Notes under the pieces: generated by a model
The model's input: the letters and a program-made list of their open reading frames with translations, nothing else
What the model was told of the DNA's origin: nothing
Database searches by the model: none
Source of the DNA: Candidatus Gastranaerophilales bacterium
GTDB lineage: Bacteria; Cyanobacteriota; Vampirovibrionia; Gastranaerophilales; Gastranaerophilaceae
Assembly: GCA_944323625.1 (NCBI GenBank)
Contig: CALUTD010000002.1
Span: 1-64,000 of the forward strand
Direction of reading: 5' to 3'
Length of the DNA: 64,000 nucleotides
Shown here: positions 44,698-54,493 of the stretch, in pieces
How the letters are laid out: each line of letters starts with the position of its first letter
How positions within the stretch are numbered: position 1 is the stretch's first letter
Translations under genes and position numbers: made by a program

Positions 44698-45999
44698 TTA
44701 ATCTAATACACCGAATTTAGCTTTTTCTCGTTTTGTTTCAGTAGCTTCATATGCATCGTTAATATCCGATTCTTTCAAACCAAACAGTGCAGGATGTTTT
44801 AATTGTCCGGTACCGAACATCAAATGCATGAAATTTTTTGTAACTGTAATAGCGCTAAACATACTTACAATTACACCTATTGCAAGTGTTAAGGCAAAGC
44901 CTTTTACAATGTTAGAACCTAAGAAATACAAAATTACACAGGTAATAATTGTTGACATATTAGAGTCAAAAATACTTGTAAATGCTCTGTCAAACCCTGA
45001 GTTAATGGCGGTAAAAAGAGTTCTTCCCGCTTTTAGTTCTTCTTTTGTTCTTTCAAAAATAAGTATATTAGCATCAACAGCCATACCTATACTTAAAATG
45101 AATCCAGCAATACCCGCCAACGTTAATGTAACGGGAACCATTTTGAATATTGCAAAAACGATAAGAGAATAAATAATTAATGCAACATCTGCAATTAAAC
45201 CGGGAACTCTATAGTATAAAATCATAAATAACATTACAGCCCCAAGCCCAACTATCCCGGCAAATTTACTTTTGTCTAAGCTATCTGCGCCGAGTGTAGG
45301 ACCAACCGTATTTTCTTCAATAATCTTTGCAGGAACAGGCAGTGCACCGGCATTTAAAAGATCAACTATTTTCTTTGCCTGGTCATGCGTAAATTCACCT
45401 GTTATTTGAGCATGCCCGCCCGTTATTTCCTGCTGTACAACCGGTTCTGATATACTGTCACCATTAAAATAAATTGCTATAGGATAACCTTTAAATTCGC
45501 GTGTAAGTTTAGCAAATTTATTGGCACCCTTATTTGAGAATTCAAGAGTAATAAGCCATCTGCCGGCATTATCTGTTCCGACAGCAGCTTTATTCAAATC
45601 TTCACCCGATAATCCCGAAGCTTCCCATCCTATTGCATTTCCATCAGCATCTAAAACAGGTTTTTTAAACTCGAGTTCGGCCGTTTCGCCCAAAAACTCT
45701 CTAGCAAGTTTTGGGTCTGAAATATTAGGAATTTCGATTAACAAACGTTTATCACCCATTTGCTGCACCATAGTTTCCGAAACTCCAAGCGCATTAACTC
45801 TGTTTTCGAGTGCAGACTTCAAACCATCCATCATATCTTGAGTAATTTTGGATATTGTATCGGTTGTCTGAGCTTCAAGAACTATCCTGGAACCGCCTAC
45901 AAGGTCTAGCCCCAACGGTATCGGTTTTACTTTTATAATTACAATGGAAATGATTGTCAAAATCATTATTGCCCAAAACATAATTATTTTATTTTTCAT
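44698..45999 (-). CDS. secD: Protein translocase subunit SecD
   Basis: SecD has an N-terminal helix, a large periplasmic domain (GLDLVGGSRIVLEAQ at the start, VNALGVSE, and a late PVPAKI) and five C-terminal helices with MAVDANILIFERTKEEL. At 433 residues it is a short SecD without the extra periplasmic insert. It heads secD-secF-xre. Confidence 0.94.
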   Translation of the reverse strand: MKNKIIMFWAIMILTIISIVIIKVKPIPLGLDLVGGSRIVLEAQTTDTISKITQDMMDGLKSALENRVNALGVSETMVQQMGDKRLLIEIPNISDPKLAREFLGETAELEFKKPVLDADGNAIGWEASGLSGEDLNKAAVGTDNAGRWLITLEFSNKGANKFAKLTREFKGYPIAIYFNGDSISEPVVQQEITGGHAQITGEFTHDQAKKIVDLLNAGALPVPAKIIEENTVGPTLGADSLDKSKFAGIVGLGAVMLFMILYYRVPGLIADVALIIYSLIVFAIFKMVPVTLTLAGIAGFILSIGMAVDANILIFERTKEELKAGRTLFTAINSGFDRAFTSIFDSNMSTIITCVILYFLGSNIVKGFALTLAIGVIVSMFSAITVTKNFMHLMFGTGQLKHPALFGLKESDINDAYEATETKREKAKFGVLD

Positions 46000-46392
46000 A
46001 AAATATCCCCTGTACTAATATAAATACTAAATTGATTTTAGCAGAAAAATAATTTGCATACATAATATACAACATAATGTTGCAAAAAGTAAAATAATTA
46101 TATTCTCTAATCTAATTGTCTAATTTAATTTTTACCCAAATATTTCATTTTTATATGTTACATAATTTGGATACAAAAAAAATCATACTGTTATTCTAGA
46201 ATTACAGAAGAATTAATTTATTTAAATCTATTAACTATAACAAGTTAAGCTTTGTAAGGTAAAATTAACTAAACTATAAACTCGTCGCTGCTATAAAAAT
46301 AACTTGGGTAATGTCAAAAATAAGTTAAGTAAGTTAGAAACCCGCTTTGCAGGATAATTTGCACTTTTTGTTCGGACATATTCGAAAATTTT
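46000..46392. other. Non-coding gap
   Basis: I see no gene in this A+T-rich region. It contains the small palindrome CAACAT-A-ATGTTG at 46070-46082, upstream of secD, and a short richer block (AACCCGCTTTGCAGG) near 46340. It separates the secD operon from the exported-protein gene on the same strand. Confidence 0.5.
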
Positions 46393-46635
46393 TTACTGTT
46401 CAATATTAGCTGAGTATTCCTGAAGAGCAGGTTGTTCTTTTATTTTTTGTTCGGAATTATAGATTAAAGGTTCTTTTTTTACCGGTTTTACTGTTTCTTC
46501 AATTTTTTCGGCAGCTGCTTGTCTTATTTGAGCTTCTCTTGCTTCACGCAATATATCGGATAGTACTATAGATTGGGCTAAACAACCATTAGTTGTAATA
46601 ATAAAAAAACATAAAACAACAAAAATATTCCTCAT
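46393..46635 (-). CDS. Small exported protein
   Basis: The 80-residue protein has a signal peptide (MRNIFVVLCFFIITTNGCLA-Q). The mature part is a charged helix (LREAREAQIRQAAAEKIEE) followed by a Lys/Pro/Glu-rich tail. The C just before A-Q could also suggest a lipoprotein, but the lipobox is not good. No family is recognised. It starts after CGGAGG. Confidence 0.5.
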   Translation of the reverse strand: MRNIFVVLCFFIITTNGCLAQSIVLSDILREAREAQIRQAAAEKIEETVKPVKKEPLIYNSEQKIKEQPALQEYSANIEQ

Positions 46636-46687
46636 TTTTCCTCCGTTCTGTCTTATTTTGAAGCGGAAAAATATTTTTGTGTATACC

Positions 46688-47692
46688 CTACCGGATAATA
46701 TTATAGTCGTATTTAATTTTTAAAATTCTTTCAATAGATTCATTAATTCTTTGCTCTGTTATTTGTTCGTTTTTGACCGCGAGTTCAAGATTATCAATCA
46801 AGTCATATATATCTTTTGTTGAATCTCTGAAAATAAACATATCAATCCCCGCATTTATTGCTTTTATACAGGCTTCAAGGCGTGAAAACCCTTTAACTCC
46901 GTTCATTTCCATATCATCAGTCATAATAATACCATTAAAACCCAACTCTTTTCTTAATAATCCCGTAATTATATTATAAGAAAGCGAAGCCGGCAGATTA
47001 CTGTTATCAATCGACGGATACAGTACATGAGCTGCCATAATTGCGGGGATTCCCATTTTTATGGCTGAACCGAAAGGTCTTATATGGTTTTGTATTAAAT
47101 CTTCCTCCGCTAAATTAATTACGGGCAATGTTTTATGTGAATCATCACTCGAAGCGCCATGCCCGGGGAAGTGTTTTCCTACTGCAATAATTTTATGATT
47201 TTTATATACATTCAATACAACTCTTGCAGCTTCAATTACTTCATCTGCTTTATTTGAATATGCTCTGTCTCCGATAATAGGATTATTTTCATTTGTATTT
47301 ACATCCAAAACCGGTGCAAAATTCATATTTATTCCATAGCTTTTTAACTCGAGCACTATTTCTTTAGTCTGACTTTGAAGGAAAGACAAGCCCATTTTAT
47401 AAGCACCCCCGGCACTTAAATATTTTTTGCCTTTATGTATATTTTCCGTTCTTTCAACTCTGCCGCCTTCTTGGTCAATACTATAAAACATCTCAACAAA
47501 TGCATTTTCTTTCAGACTCAATATCAATTCTCTGAATTGACTTTGAGATTTTATGTTGCAAGAAAAGAATATAACACCGCCCAAGCCCTCTTTAATAAAA
47601 TCGGCAAAATATTTATTGCACCTGAAATCATCTTGAGAGAAGCCCAAAATAAACATCTGCAATATTTTTTGTCTTAAGATCATTTCCTGCAT
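46688..47692 (-). CDS. Glycoside hydrolase family 3, NagZ-like beta-N-acetylhexosaminidase
   Basis: NagZ-type enzymes remove N-acetylglucosamine from muropeptides during cell-wall recycling. The 334-residue protein has the single GH3 barrel with the catalytic loop KHFPGHGASSDDSHKTLP and the nucleophile segment IIMTDDMEM. There is no signal peptide, which fits a cytosolic recycling role. It follows the GH13-like gene by 2 bases. Confidence 0.85.
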   Translation of the reverse strand: MQEMILRQKILQMFILGFSQDDFRCNKYFADFIKEGLGGVIFFSCNIKSQSQFRELILSLKENAFVEMFYSIDQEGGRVERTENIHKGKKYLSAGGAYKMGLSFLQSQTKEIVLELKSYGINMNFAPVLDVNTNENNPIIGDRAYSNKADEVIEAARVVLNVYKNHKIIAVGKHFPGHGASSDDSHKTLPVINLAEEDLIQNHIRPFGSAIKMGIPAIMAAHVLYPSIDNSNLPASLSYNIITGLLRKELGFNGIIMTDDMEMNGVKGFSRLEACIKAINAGIDMFIFRDSTKDIYDLIDNLELAVKNEQITEQRINESIERILKIKYDYNIIR

Positions 47693-47694
47693 TT

Positions 47695-49983
47695 TTATCT
47701 CTTTATTTTATATATTCTAAACTCTGACGGCTCAAGCTTATCAATTTCTATTGTTTTTATATTCGGTTCAATACCGTATTCAATAAAATCTTTTGAATCA
47801 GGTTCATAAATATATTCACTTGCAAGCGTATAATCAGAAGGCAGTTCTATTTTTTTGTTTTCAACCGCTTTATTAGTTTTTACAATATAGTCCATTATAC
47901 CGTCAGGCATTTGTTTCAGAATTTTTTCTTCCGCCGGAAGATAGTTTGCCGCTATAACCAAACTTTCCTTTACAGTTTCTTTAGAAATCATCCAGCTTAC
48001 GAAACCGTTTTTATTTTGAGTTATTATTTGAGCTTCTCCGCCTAAAGTCAATTCATTATAAAGCGCAAACCTCCTTATTGCGTCAAACCTGTTATAAAAA
48101 TCTTCATCATTTTCTCTTATTAGAGAAACATCATCCTGAATTGTTGCTTCTATTCCGTCTTTCGAGAATGATTCATCACCGTCTACATACATAACGGGCC
48201 TTTGCGCCATTTTACCGCCCGGAAGGAATTTAAATTTAAACCATTTAAAAAGAGCTTCTTCTTTATCCATTAAACCTAAAAATCGATTAACAGTTCTAAA
48301 TTCACCATCTTGGTTATTGTATGTTTTTATTATTGACAAAAGTGAATTCTTTATAATTCCGCTGTTATAATCTTGCAATTCTCTGTTGTTTGCAATAACC
48401 TCAGAAGGTATTTTTTCATAATCGGTTTTTGTATCATTACCCCAAAGAACATCAAAATTCATGTCCTGATGATATTCTTTGAAAAAAGACCCCCATAGTC
48501 TGTATTCGGCAATACAGGCGAAATAAGGAATATTTTTCTTTAAAATTTCATTAGCTTTTTTAAGAAGAAGTCTTGGAGCTCTATAGCTTATCGGTCTTAA
48601 ATTTTGTTCGCTCATTTCATCTACAACAAAATCAGTATGAGAAATTCTGAAACCGTCAAAATTATAATCTTGCTGTAAAGTCTGAAGATAGTCTAAATAA
48701 AAGTTTATCACGGGTAAATTGTAATCACCGTTTTCAAGATAAACAAAATAAAACGGTGTTTGACAATCGGATTCCGCAAATTTTGTCACGTCGCAGCCCT
48801 TTGCATCATAATGCCTGAACATCGGATATGCACCGCATTCCGCCATTTTATCAAATACCGGAATGCCGCTTGAACACCATGCACCGTCAGGAAGTGTCCA
48901 TAATCCTTCTTCTATAAGTGCATTAATAATTTCACCGCGCTTTGTTATATCTTTATCATGCTTAATTTTACCGGGTTTTGTATTCAAAATTTTTGCCACA
49001 ATATTTTTTACTCTTTTTTGAAGCTTTTTTTGCTGCTCCTTTGAGGTCATATAGTTTGAAAGTTCTTTTTTCTTTGCTTCAAGCTCCTGATTAAATCTTT
49101 CATAAATAGGTTTAAACTCGGGAGTTAAATCACAAGAACCGCTTTTTAGAGTGGTTTTATAAATATTTCTTACTATTGTTACATCGTCTTCGTCAAATTC
49201 TTTTGACAATTTAATAGCGGCAAAATTTAATGATTTTGCTATTTCTTCCGTTAAGAATTTTACATCAATCCATCTTGCAATTTCGGGATGAACCATAACT
49301 GTTTTGGAATATCTGCCGGTTTGAGGAAATACATCATAAATAACCGGATGTCCTGCAAGCTGAGCAAGAGTTATAAATATTTGAATTTGTTCTTTTGTTG
49401 TAAAACCTACATCTTCAAGCTTTTTATCCGAAAGTTTTTTACTGACTTCTTCGCTGCTGGCGGTAAGATATGCATTGCCGAAATCGCGAGGATGAAAAGG
49501 AACCAAATATATTGTTGTTGAAAGTACATTATTATCAAGATTCCCGGCGGGAAGAATAACTATCTGCCTTAGCCAATCGATGAATTTGGCAGGGCCGGGT
49601 GTTTTCATTTCATCTGCTAATGCGGCAAGGTTTATTAATTTTATATCATGCTGTTCATGTTTTATCCAATCGGAATCAGTATAACCAAAACGTTTGACAG
49701 CACTTATTTTATCATCTTCAAATGTAAGTTGCCCATCTTTAAAAGTATCATTTATTTCAAGCTTTTTTTCCAAACAAAAAATAACTTCCTCTTCTTTTAA
49801 TTCTTCAAGCGCTTTTGCCTGGGAATAAGGAAGATAACCGAATTTTTTTATTAAAGAATATAGTTCATCTTTTCTTTTTTGCGGTATCTCTGCATGGGCA
49901 TAAAGTTTTTTAATTTTTTCAAATTGAGTTCTAATAACTTCTTTTTTATTAGTACTGTTTTTCTTGAATAAAAAATTAAACAT
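47695..49983 (-). CDS. GH13-like (alpha-amylase fold) protein with altered nucleophile site
   Basis: The 762-residue protein resembles GH13 barrels: YNFDGFRISHTDFVVDE at strand 4, FACIAEYRLWG with a likely acid/base Glu at strand 5, and VLWGNDTKTDY later. In active GH13 enzymes the residue after G-F-R-I is the nucleophile Asp; here it is Ser. The enzyme is therefore inactive, uses another residue, or I have misaligned it. An N-terminal region of about 300 residues has no family match that I can name. It is cotranscribed with the NagZ-like gene. The substrate is unknown. Confidence 0.6.
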   Translation of the reverse strand: MFNFLFKKNSTNKKEVIRTQFEKIKKLYAHAEIPQKRKDELYSLIKKFGYLPYSQAKALEELKEEEVIFCLEKKLEINDTFKDGQLTFEDDKISAVKRFGYTDSDWIKHEQHDIKLINLAALADEMKTPGPAKFIDWLRQIVILPAGNLDNNVLSTTIYLVPFHPRDFGNAYLTASSEEVSKKLSDKKLEDVGFTTKEQIQIFITLAQLAGHPVIYDVFPQTGRYSKTVMVHPEIARWIDVKFLTEEIAKSLNFAAIKLSKEFDEDDVTIVRNIYKTTLKSGSCDLTPEFKPIYERFNQELEAKKKELSNYMTSKEQQKKLQKRVKNIVAKILNTKPGKIKHDKDITKRGEIINALIEEGLWTLPDGAWCSSGIPVFDKMAECGAYPMFRHYDAKGCDVTKFAESDCQTPFYFVYLENGDYNLPVINFYLDYLQTLQQDYNFDGFRISHTDFVVDEMSEQNLRPISYRAPRLLLKKANEILKKNIPYFACIAEYRLWGSFFKEYHQDMNFDVLWGNDTKTDYEKIPSEVIANNRELQDYNSGIIKNSLLSIIKTYNNQDGEFRTVNRFLGLMDKEEALFKWFKFKFLPGGKMAQRPVMYVDGDESFSKDGIEATIQDDVSLIRENDEDFYNRFDAIRRFALYNELTLGGEAQIITQNKNGFVSWMISKETVKESLVIAANYLPAEEKILKQMPDGIMDYIVKTNKAVENKKIELPSDYTLASEYIYEPDSKDFIEYGIEPNIKTIEIDKLEPSEFRIYKIKR

Positions 49984-50186
49984 ACTTCACCTCTTCAGAA
50001 AACCTTAAAATGCCCTATAATTCTTTATTTTATTAGATTTTTTAGATTTTCGCAAGCACAAAATTTCAGATGTAAAGATTTCTGTGACTAAATTTGTACG
50101 CTAAGTTTCTGAAGCGGCAAACCTAAGTATTTTTTGTTAAACAGAAATGAACAATATGTATCCTTTTGTATTTGCAATCGCAACAC

Positions 50187-50579
50187 TTAAAAATTATTTA
50201 TGTTTATTTCTCCACGCATTATTTTTTTGCTTTCATGTTTTTTTGAACCAAATACATGCTTTAAATAGTCAATTATAAGTTCGGTATCACAAATTTTAGA
50301 GCAAGTAAAAAAATCAACCGCCGCATAATTATACTCAGGCCAAGTATGTATGGAAATATGACTTTCTGCAATCACAACAACACCGCTTACGCCTTGAGGT
50401 GAAAATTTGTGAAAAGATTTTTCTAAAATTGTCACTCCGCACATTTTCGCAGCATTTATCAGTGCTTCTGAAATTATATCTATATTATCAATTTTAACTG
50501 CATCACATTCATAATACTCACACAATAAATGTGACCCCAAATATAATTTTTTATTTTCTTCTTTCTCAATAATATTCAT
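50187..50579 (-). CDS. speD: S-adenosylmethionine decarboxylase proenzyme
   Basis: SpeD makes decarboxylated S-adenosylmethionine, the aminopropyl donor for spermidine. The self-cleavage site is clear (ESHISIHTWPE, where the Ser after Glu becomes the pyruvoyl group), and F-F-T-C follows. It is about 130 residues, the short bacterial/archaeal class. Its ATG overlaps the TGA of the aminopropyltransferase gene, so the two are coupled. It is the last gene of the PspA-polyamine operon. Confidence 0.92.
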   Translation of the reverse strand: MNIIEKEENKKLYLGSHLLCEYYECDAVKIDNIDIISEALINAAKMCGVTILEKSFHKFSPQGVSGVVVIAESHISIHTWPEYNYAAVDFFTCSKICDTELIIDYLKHVFGSKKHESKKIMRGEININNF

Positions 50580-52117
50580 CAATTCCAATATCTCCAGCCC
50601 TTAAGATAATACTTTAATATCTCAGGATTATCAAGTTTTGAAGGTTTTATGTTCTCTTTAATAATATCTTTCTCAATTATAAACGCTTTTTGAGCCAGCT
50701 CATTATCAAGATATCTTGTTTCAACATTAATTCTTATATCTTCAATATTATAAGGAATATTACCGGCAAGCATAAAGCCCCAATCACCGAACGAAGGAAC
50801 GTAAACATGATAAGGCTTCACAAAAACATAGCCTGCAGCAACTAATGTTTCTTGTACACACCAATAAGCTTCGGGAGAAAAAAACGGGCTTGTCGATTGA
50901 GTCACCAATATGCCTTGTTTTGCAAGTCTGCTTCTTATCAGCTTATAAAATTCTTTACTGTATAATCTTGCAAGTGAAGAATTATTTGGATCAGGCAAAT
51001 CTATTATAATTACATCATAAAAGTTTTTTGAAGTTTCTATAAATTTAAACGCATCTTCGTTATAAATATGTACTTTTTTGTTTAAAAAACTATCCTTATT
51101 TAATTCCTTAAATATTCTGTTGTTTTTAGCCAAATCAGTCATTTCTTTATCTAAGTCAACAACGGTAATATTTTTAACTTCGGGGTATTTCAATATTTCT
51201 CTTGCTGCAAGACCGTCTCCGCCGCCGAGAATTAAAACTTCTTCTTTATTTTTTACTAATGACATGGGAATATGTGTCAATAACTCATGATATCTATATT
51301 CATCTATTGATGAAAACTGGACGTTTCCGTCAATAAACAACCTTATATCCTCTTTATTTTTTGTCATTATAAGTTTTTGATACGGTGTTTGTTTCGAAAA
51401 AATAACTCTATCATCAAACACATTATTTTCCCAGTTTTTCATTAAATAATCAGAACATAAAACAAAAAATATCAATAAAACCGCAATAAAAACAGATAAA
51501 GATTTTAACTTGAAACCCTTTTTTAATGTAATCTTATCCTTAAACCAATAAAAATTTAAAATTCCGACTAACAAATTTAAAGAACCTGCAAAAATTGAAG
51601 TATTAAATACGCCTAACAACGGTAATAATATAAAAGGAAATAACAGTGTAGCCGCAAACGCCCCTAAATAATCCAACGATAAGACATTTGAAATATTGTC
51701 TTTAAGGTTATAATATTTTTCCATAATTCTTGTTAATAAGGGTATTTCAAGACCGATTAAAATTCCTATAGCAAGAATAAGTATGCACATTATAAGATAA
51801 TAAATTTCATCAAAAATGTAAGAATAATATAATATCGGAACACTTAGACCTCCGATAATTGCAAGGATAATTTCAATCAAGATAAAACAATATATTAAAT
51901 CTTTATTAATCAACCTTGAAATAAGAGTACCTATTCCCATAGAAGTCATTGTTAAACCTATAACTATAGAAAACTGTTTTAAGCTGTCCCCTAAGAAATA
52001 AGATGAAACACCCCCTATTAACAATTCGTATATAATTGTACAAAAGCCGACAATACTGACTGATAATAAAAGTATTACAGATTCTTTTGTCGTTAAAGAC
52101 TTATTATTTACCGCCAC
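50579..52117 (-). CDS. Membrane-bound polyamine aminopropyltransferase (SpeE-like)
   Basis: The 512-residue protein has about seven membrane segments (residues 12-235) and a C-terminal spermidine-synthase domain. The cofactor motif is LILGGGDGLAARE, and the active-site segment reads IIIDLPDPNNSSLARLYSKEFY. It would transfer aminopropyl groups at the membrane. The start is GTG after GAGG and overlaps the small gene upstream. The pairing with SpeD and PspA/DUF350 suggests polyamine use in envelope stress or modification; that is an inference. Confidence 0.88.
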   Translation of the reverse strand: MAVNNKSLTTKESVILLLSVSIVGFCTIIYELLIGGVSSYFLGDSLKQFSIVIGLTMTSMGIGTLISRLINKDLIYCFILIEIILAIIGGLSVPILYYSYIFDEIYYLIMCILILAIGILIGLEIPLLTRIMEKYYNLKDNISNVLSLDYLGAFAATLLFPFILLPLLGVFNTSIFAGSLNLLVGILNFYWFKDKITLKKGFKLKSLSVFIAVLLIFFVLCSDYLMKNWENNVFDDRVIFSKQTPYQKLIMTKNKEDIRLFIDGNVQFSSIDEYRYHELLTHIPMSLVKNKEEVLILGGGDGLAAREILKYPEVKNITVVDLDKEMTDLAKNNRIFKELNKDSFLNKKVHIYNEDAFKFIETSKNFYDVIIIDLPDPNNSSLARLYSKEFYKLIRSRLAKQGILVTQSTSPFFSPEAYWCVQETLVAAGYVFVKPYHVYVPSFGDWGFMLAGNIPYNIEDIRINVETRYLDNELAQKAFIIEKDIIKENIKPSKLDNPEILKYYLKGWRYWN

Positions 52118-52346
52118 TTAATCCTCTTCGTGAATACCTGTTTCCGGATATACTGCTTTCCCTGTTGCTTGCACCATAATAATGATTATATTTTCTAACA
52201 TACCAAATCGAATGAGGCCTATGATACCCCTTATACCCAGGATAACCGTATCCTGCACTTGAGTATGCTCCGCAAGCAAAATATAATATTGATAAAATAC
52301 CTATAATACAAATATATACGATATATTCATAGCGTTTATTATTCAT
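52104..52346 (-). CDS. Small membrane protein, Gly/Tyr-rich
   Basis: The 80-residue protein has one membrane segment (about 9-28) and a Tyr/Gly/Ser/Arg-rich tail (GYGYPGYKGYHRP). There is no family match that I recognise. It is embedded in the operon: 3 bases after the upstream gene and overlapping the next start by 14 bases. Confidence 0.6.
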   Translation of the reverse strand: MNNKRYEYIVYICIIGILSILYFACGAYSSAGYGYPGYKGYHRPHSIWYVRKYNHYYGASNRESSISGNRYSRRGLSGGK

Positions 52347-52349
52347 AAA

Positions 52350-52928
52350 TTAATCATCTCCAAATTGATAATTGATTTCTTTAATGAATTCAATGTTATT
52401 TCCCCAAAATACAAAAAATGAAAGAATAAAAAGCCAAAAACCCATAATAAAATATGGAATATGACTGCTGCGTACTTGTTCTAATTTAAAACTTATACGG
52501 TTATTTTTATCTCCGGGCGATAATTTTAAATAGTATTTTCCGGGATTATAAAAATTAAGGCGGGCCTCAATTTTATTGTCTGATTCCGACCAGTATCCAT
52601 CAGTGTCATAGCCACTTTCATGCCATAACTCTTTGTCAATCTCATATAAAGTTTCTTTATTCTCGTCTAAAACCTCGGCAGTAAAATCGGAATATGAATT
52701 TTTACCGTTAAAATTTACTTTAAAATACACAATTAAAGGCTTTTTAGATACGGTAATCGGACCCACTATCTGTCCATTTATCGTATTATATCCATTAGCA
52801 ATTGTTTTTATCGGTTTTAAGTTGAACAAACAACTAACAATGCAAAGTATAACGAAAATCAACATTATAATACAAATATTATTATAAAATATTTTATTAA
52901 TCTTCTTTAAATTTGGGTTTATTTTCAT
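52350..52928 (-). CDS. Membrane protein with periplasmic beta domain
   Basis: The 192-residue protein has a membrane segment near each end (about 17-37 and 157-176). Between them is a beta-rich domain of about 110 residues (KPLIVYFKVNF, ARLNFYNPGKYYLKLSPG) that would face the periplasm. Function unknown. Its position in the PspA/DUF350 operon is the only clue. Confidence 0.6.
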   Translation of the reverse strand: MKINPNLKKINKIFYNNICIIMLIFVILCIVSCLFNLKPIKTIANGYNTINGQIVGPITVSKKPLIVYFKVNFNGKNSYSDFTAEVLDENKETLYEIDKELWHESGYDTDGYWSESDNKIEARLNFYNPGKYYLKLSPGDKNNRISFKLEQVRSSHIPYFIMGFWLFILSFFVFWGNNIEFIKEINYQFGDD

Positions 52929-52937
52929 TTTATATTC

Positions 52938-53783
52938 CTATAATACAACGGTAAAATCGGCCATAAAGAAAACAATTATTGCAAAACATACAATACTTGC
53001 AAATTCTAATATACCTGCAGCAACATTGTTGGCTTTTATTTCTGAATTTATATTAACATTTCTGATAATGAAATTACAAAGAATAAACCTGACAACAGGC
53101 AAAAATAAGAATATAGCGGCTAAATCGACAGCATATAAAATTACATTTTCAGTCAGAGTTGTTGAATCACCTAAAGTAGCCTTCATTAAAATGAGCCCCA
53201 TTGCAATAATATTTCCGCCTAAAGCAATACCAACCGCATAATTATCTTTTTCAAGCTCTTCATGAACAGAATAAGGGGTAAGTCTATCATATAATTTTAA
53301 AAATAAAAACATAAATAAAATACCGAGAATATAGTATATAATACTTGAAAGAATACCGCCGTACTCACCCGTTACACATGCAGAAGCAATTAAGCCCGTA
53401 GCCAAGTAAACAGCAAAATAAACTGCAGCAGTTCCAATATTTTTATCTACGAGAATTTCCTTCTTAGAATCAAACTTATTTAACAAAATTTTATCTGCAG
53501 CAAAACCCGATAAAGTCATTAACAAAATTCCTGCAAACGCATAAGCAATGTATAATAATAAATCAATTCTGAATAAATTACCTTCAGGCCCGACAAACGC
53601 ACCGGCCAAAACAGAAACAATACCAAGCATGTATCCGGAAAAAGCAAACAATGCCGTAGAATTCTTTTCCTTTACCTGTTCTTCAACTTTAAAAGGAGAA
53701 AATTTGTCAAATAAAACTCTGGCTATAAATAACATTACACAAGAAGCAGCAATGTATATTAAACTGGATAAAATAGGATTCAT
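52938..53783 (-). CDS. DUF350 membrane protein (two DUF350 units)
   Basis: The 281-residue protein has about eight membrane segments in two similar halves. Each half has the DUF350 (UPF0719) pattern, with a D-K-x-S/T-P-F/Y segment (LFDKFSPFKVEEQV; LYDRLTPYSVHEEL) and a later K-N/D-x-A-x-A-F/I-G-G. DUF350 proteins such as E. coli YjfL occur with PspA homologues (YjfJ). The next gene overlaps by 4 bases. Confidence 0.75.
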   Translation of the reverse strand: MNPILSSLIYIAASCVMLFIARVLFDKFSPFKVEEQVKEKNSTALFAFSGYMLGIVSVLAGAFVGPEGNLFRIDLLLYIAYAFAGILLMTLSGFAADKILLNKFDSKKEILVDKNIGTAAVYFAVYLATGLIASACVTGEYGGILSSIIYYILGILFMFLFLKLYDRLTPYSVHEELEKDNYAVGIALGGNIIAMGLILMKATLGDSTTLTENVILYAVDLAAIFLFLPVVRFILCNFIIRNVNINSEIKANNVAAGILEFASIVCFAIIVFFMADFTVVL

Positions 53784-54481
53784 CTTTTATTGCCTCCTTT
53801 TTCATTTAAATAAACAGTAATTTGGGAAGGTTTCATTTTTTGACAATAGTACACCCGATATTCACTATCCCCCCATCTTTCAACACTTATAGAACGAGTT
53901 CCGCTTTCGAAATCCCAATAATAAAATTTCTCGGCTCTTGAATCATCACAAAATTTATAAAAAGTTGCCTTATCGGAATCAGTATAAACAAAATTGGCAT
54001 TTTTGTATTGCAAAGTGCCGCTTTCCGTTTCGTCAATAATATCCAATTTGGCGGGTGTTAAATTTAAATCCCTGTTGTTAAGAGTAAGTTTTTCCAAAAC
54101 AACACTAACTATTGTTTCGTCATCATCTTCAATTTCTACCCAAACTTTTTCACCGTCACCCTTATCACATTCAAGTTCATACCAATAATACTCACCCTGC
54201 CGATATAAGTGTTTAGCCAGTACTTTTAAGTTTATCTCATCACTGTTATCACCGACACCTGTCAATTTGAATATACCGCCTTTATCTAAATTCAGAACAT
54301 GTAATTCCTTTTCGGGAACTTTAGAAAGAGATTTTGTTAATAGATTATTTCTGTAAACCAATGCTGCAATTAAAACAACAGCTAATATTAAAAACCAAAT
54401 AAGCATAAATACTTCTCCAACTACAACGGCAAAAATACTAACGAATATTATAAAAACAAAAACAACAAATATGTTATTCAT
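53780..54481 (-). CDS. DUF4178-type membrane-anchored protein
   Basis: The 233-residue protein has an N-terminal membrane segment (about 5-45). The beta-rich domain that follows has YWYELECDKGDGEKVWVEIED, a pattern of DUF4178. DUF4178 genes are known beside DUF350, PspA and aminopropyltransferase genes. The biochemical role is not known. Confidence 0.65.
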   Translation of the reverse strand: MNNIFVVFVFIIFVSIFAVVVGEVFMLIWFLILAVVLIAALVYRNNLLTKSLSKVPEKELHVLNLDKGGIFKLTGVGDNSDEINLKVLAKHLYRQGEYYWYELECDKGDGEKVWVEIEDDDETIVSVVLEKLTLNNRDLNLTPAKLDIIDETESGTLQYKNANFVYTDSDKATFYKFCDDSRAEKFYYWDFESGTRSISVERWGDSEYRVYYCQKMKPSQITVYLNEKGGNKR

Positions 54482-54493
54482 AAAAGATCCTGC

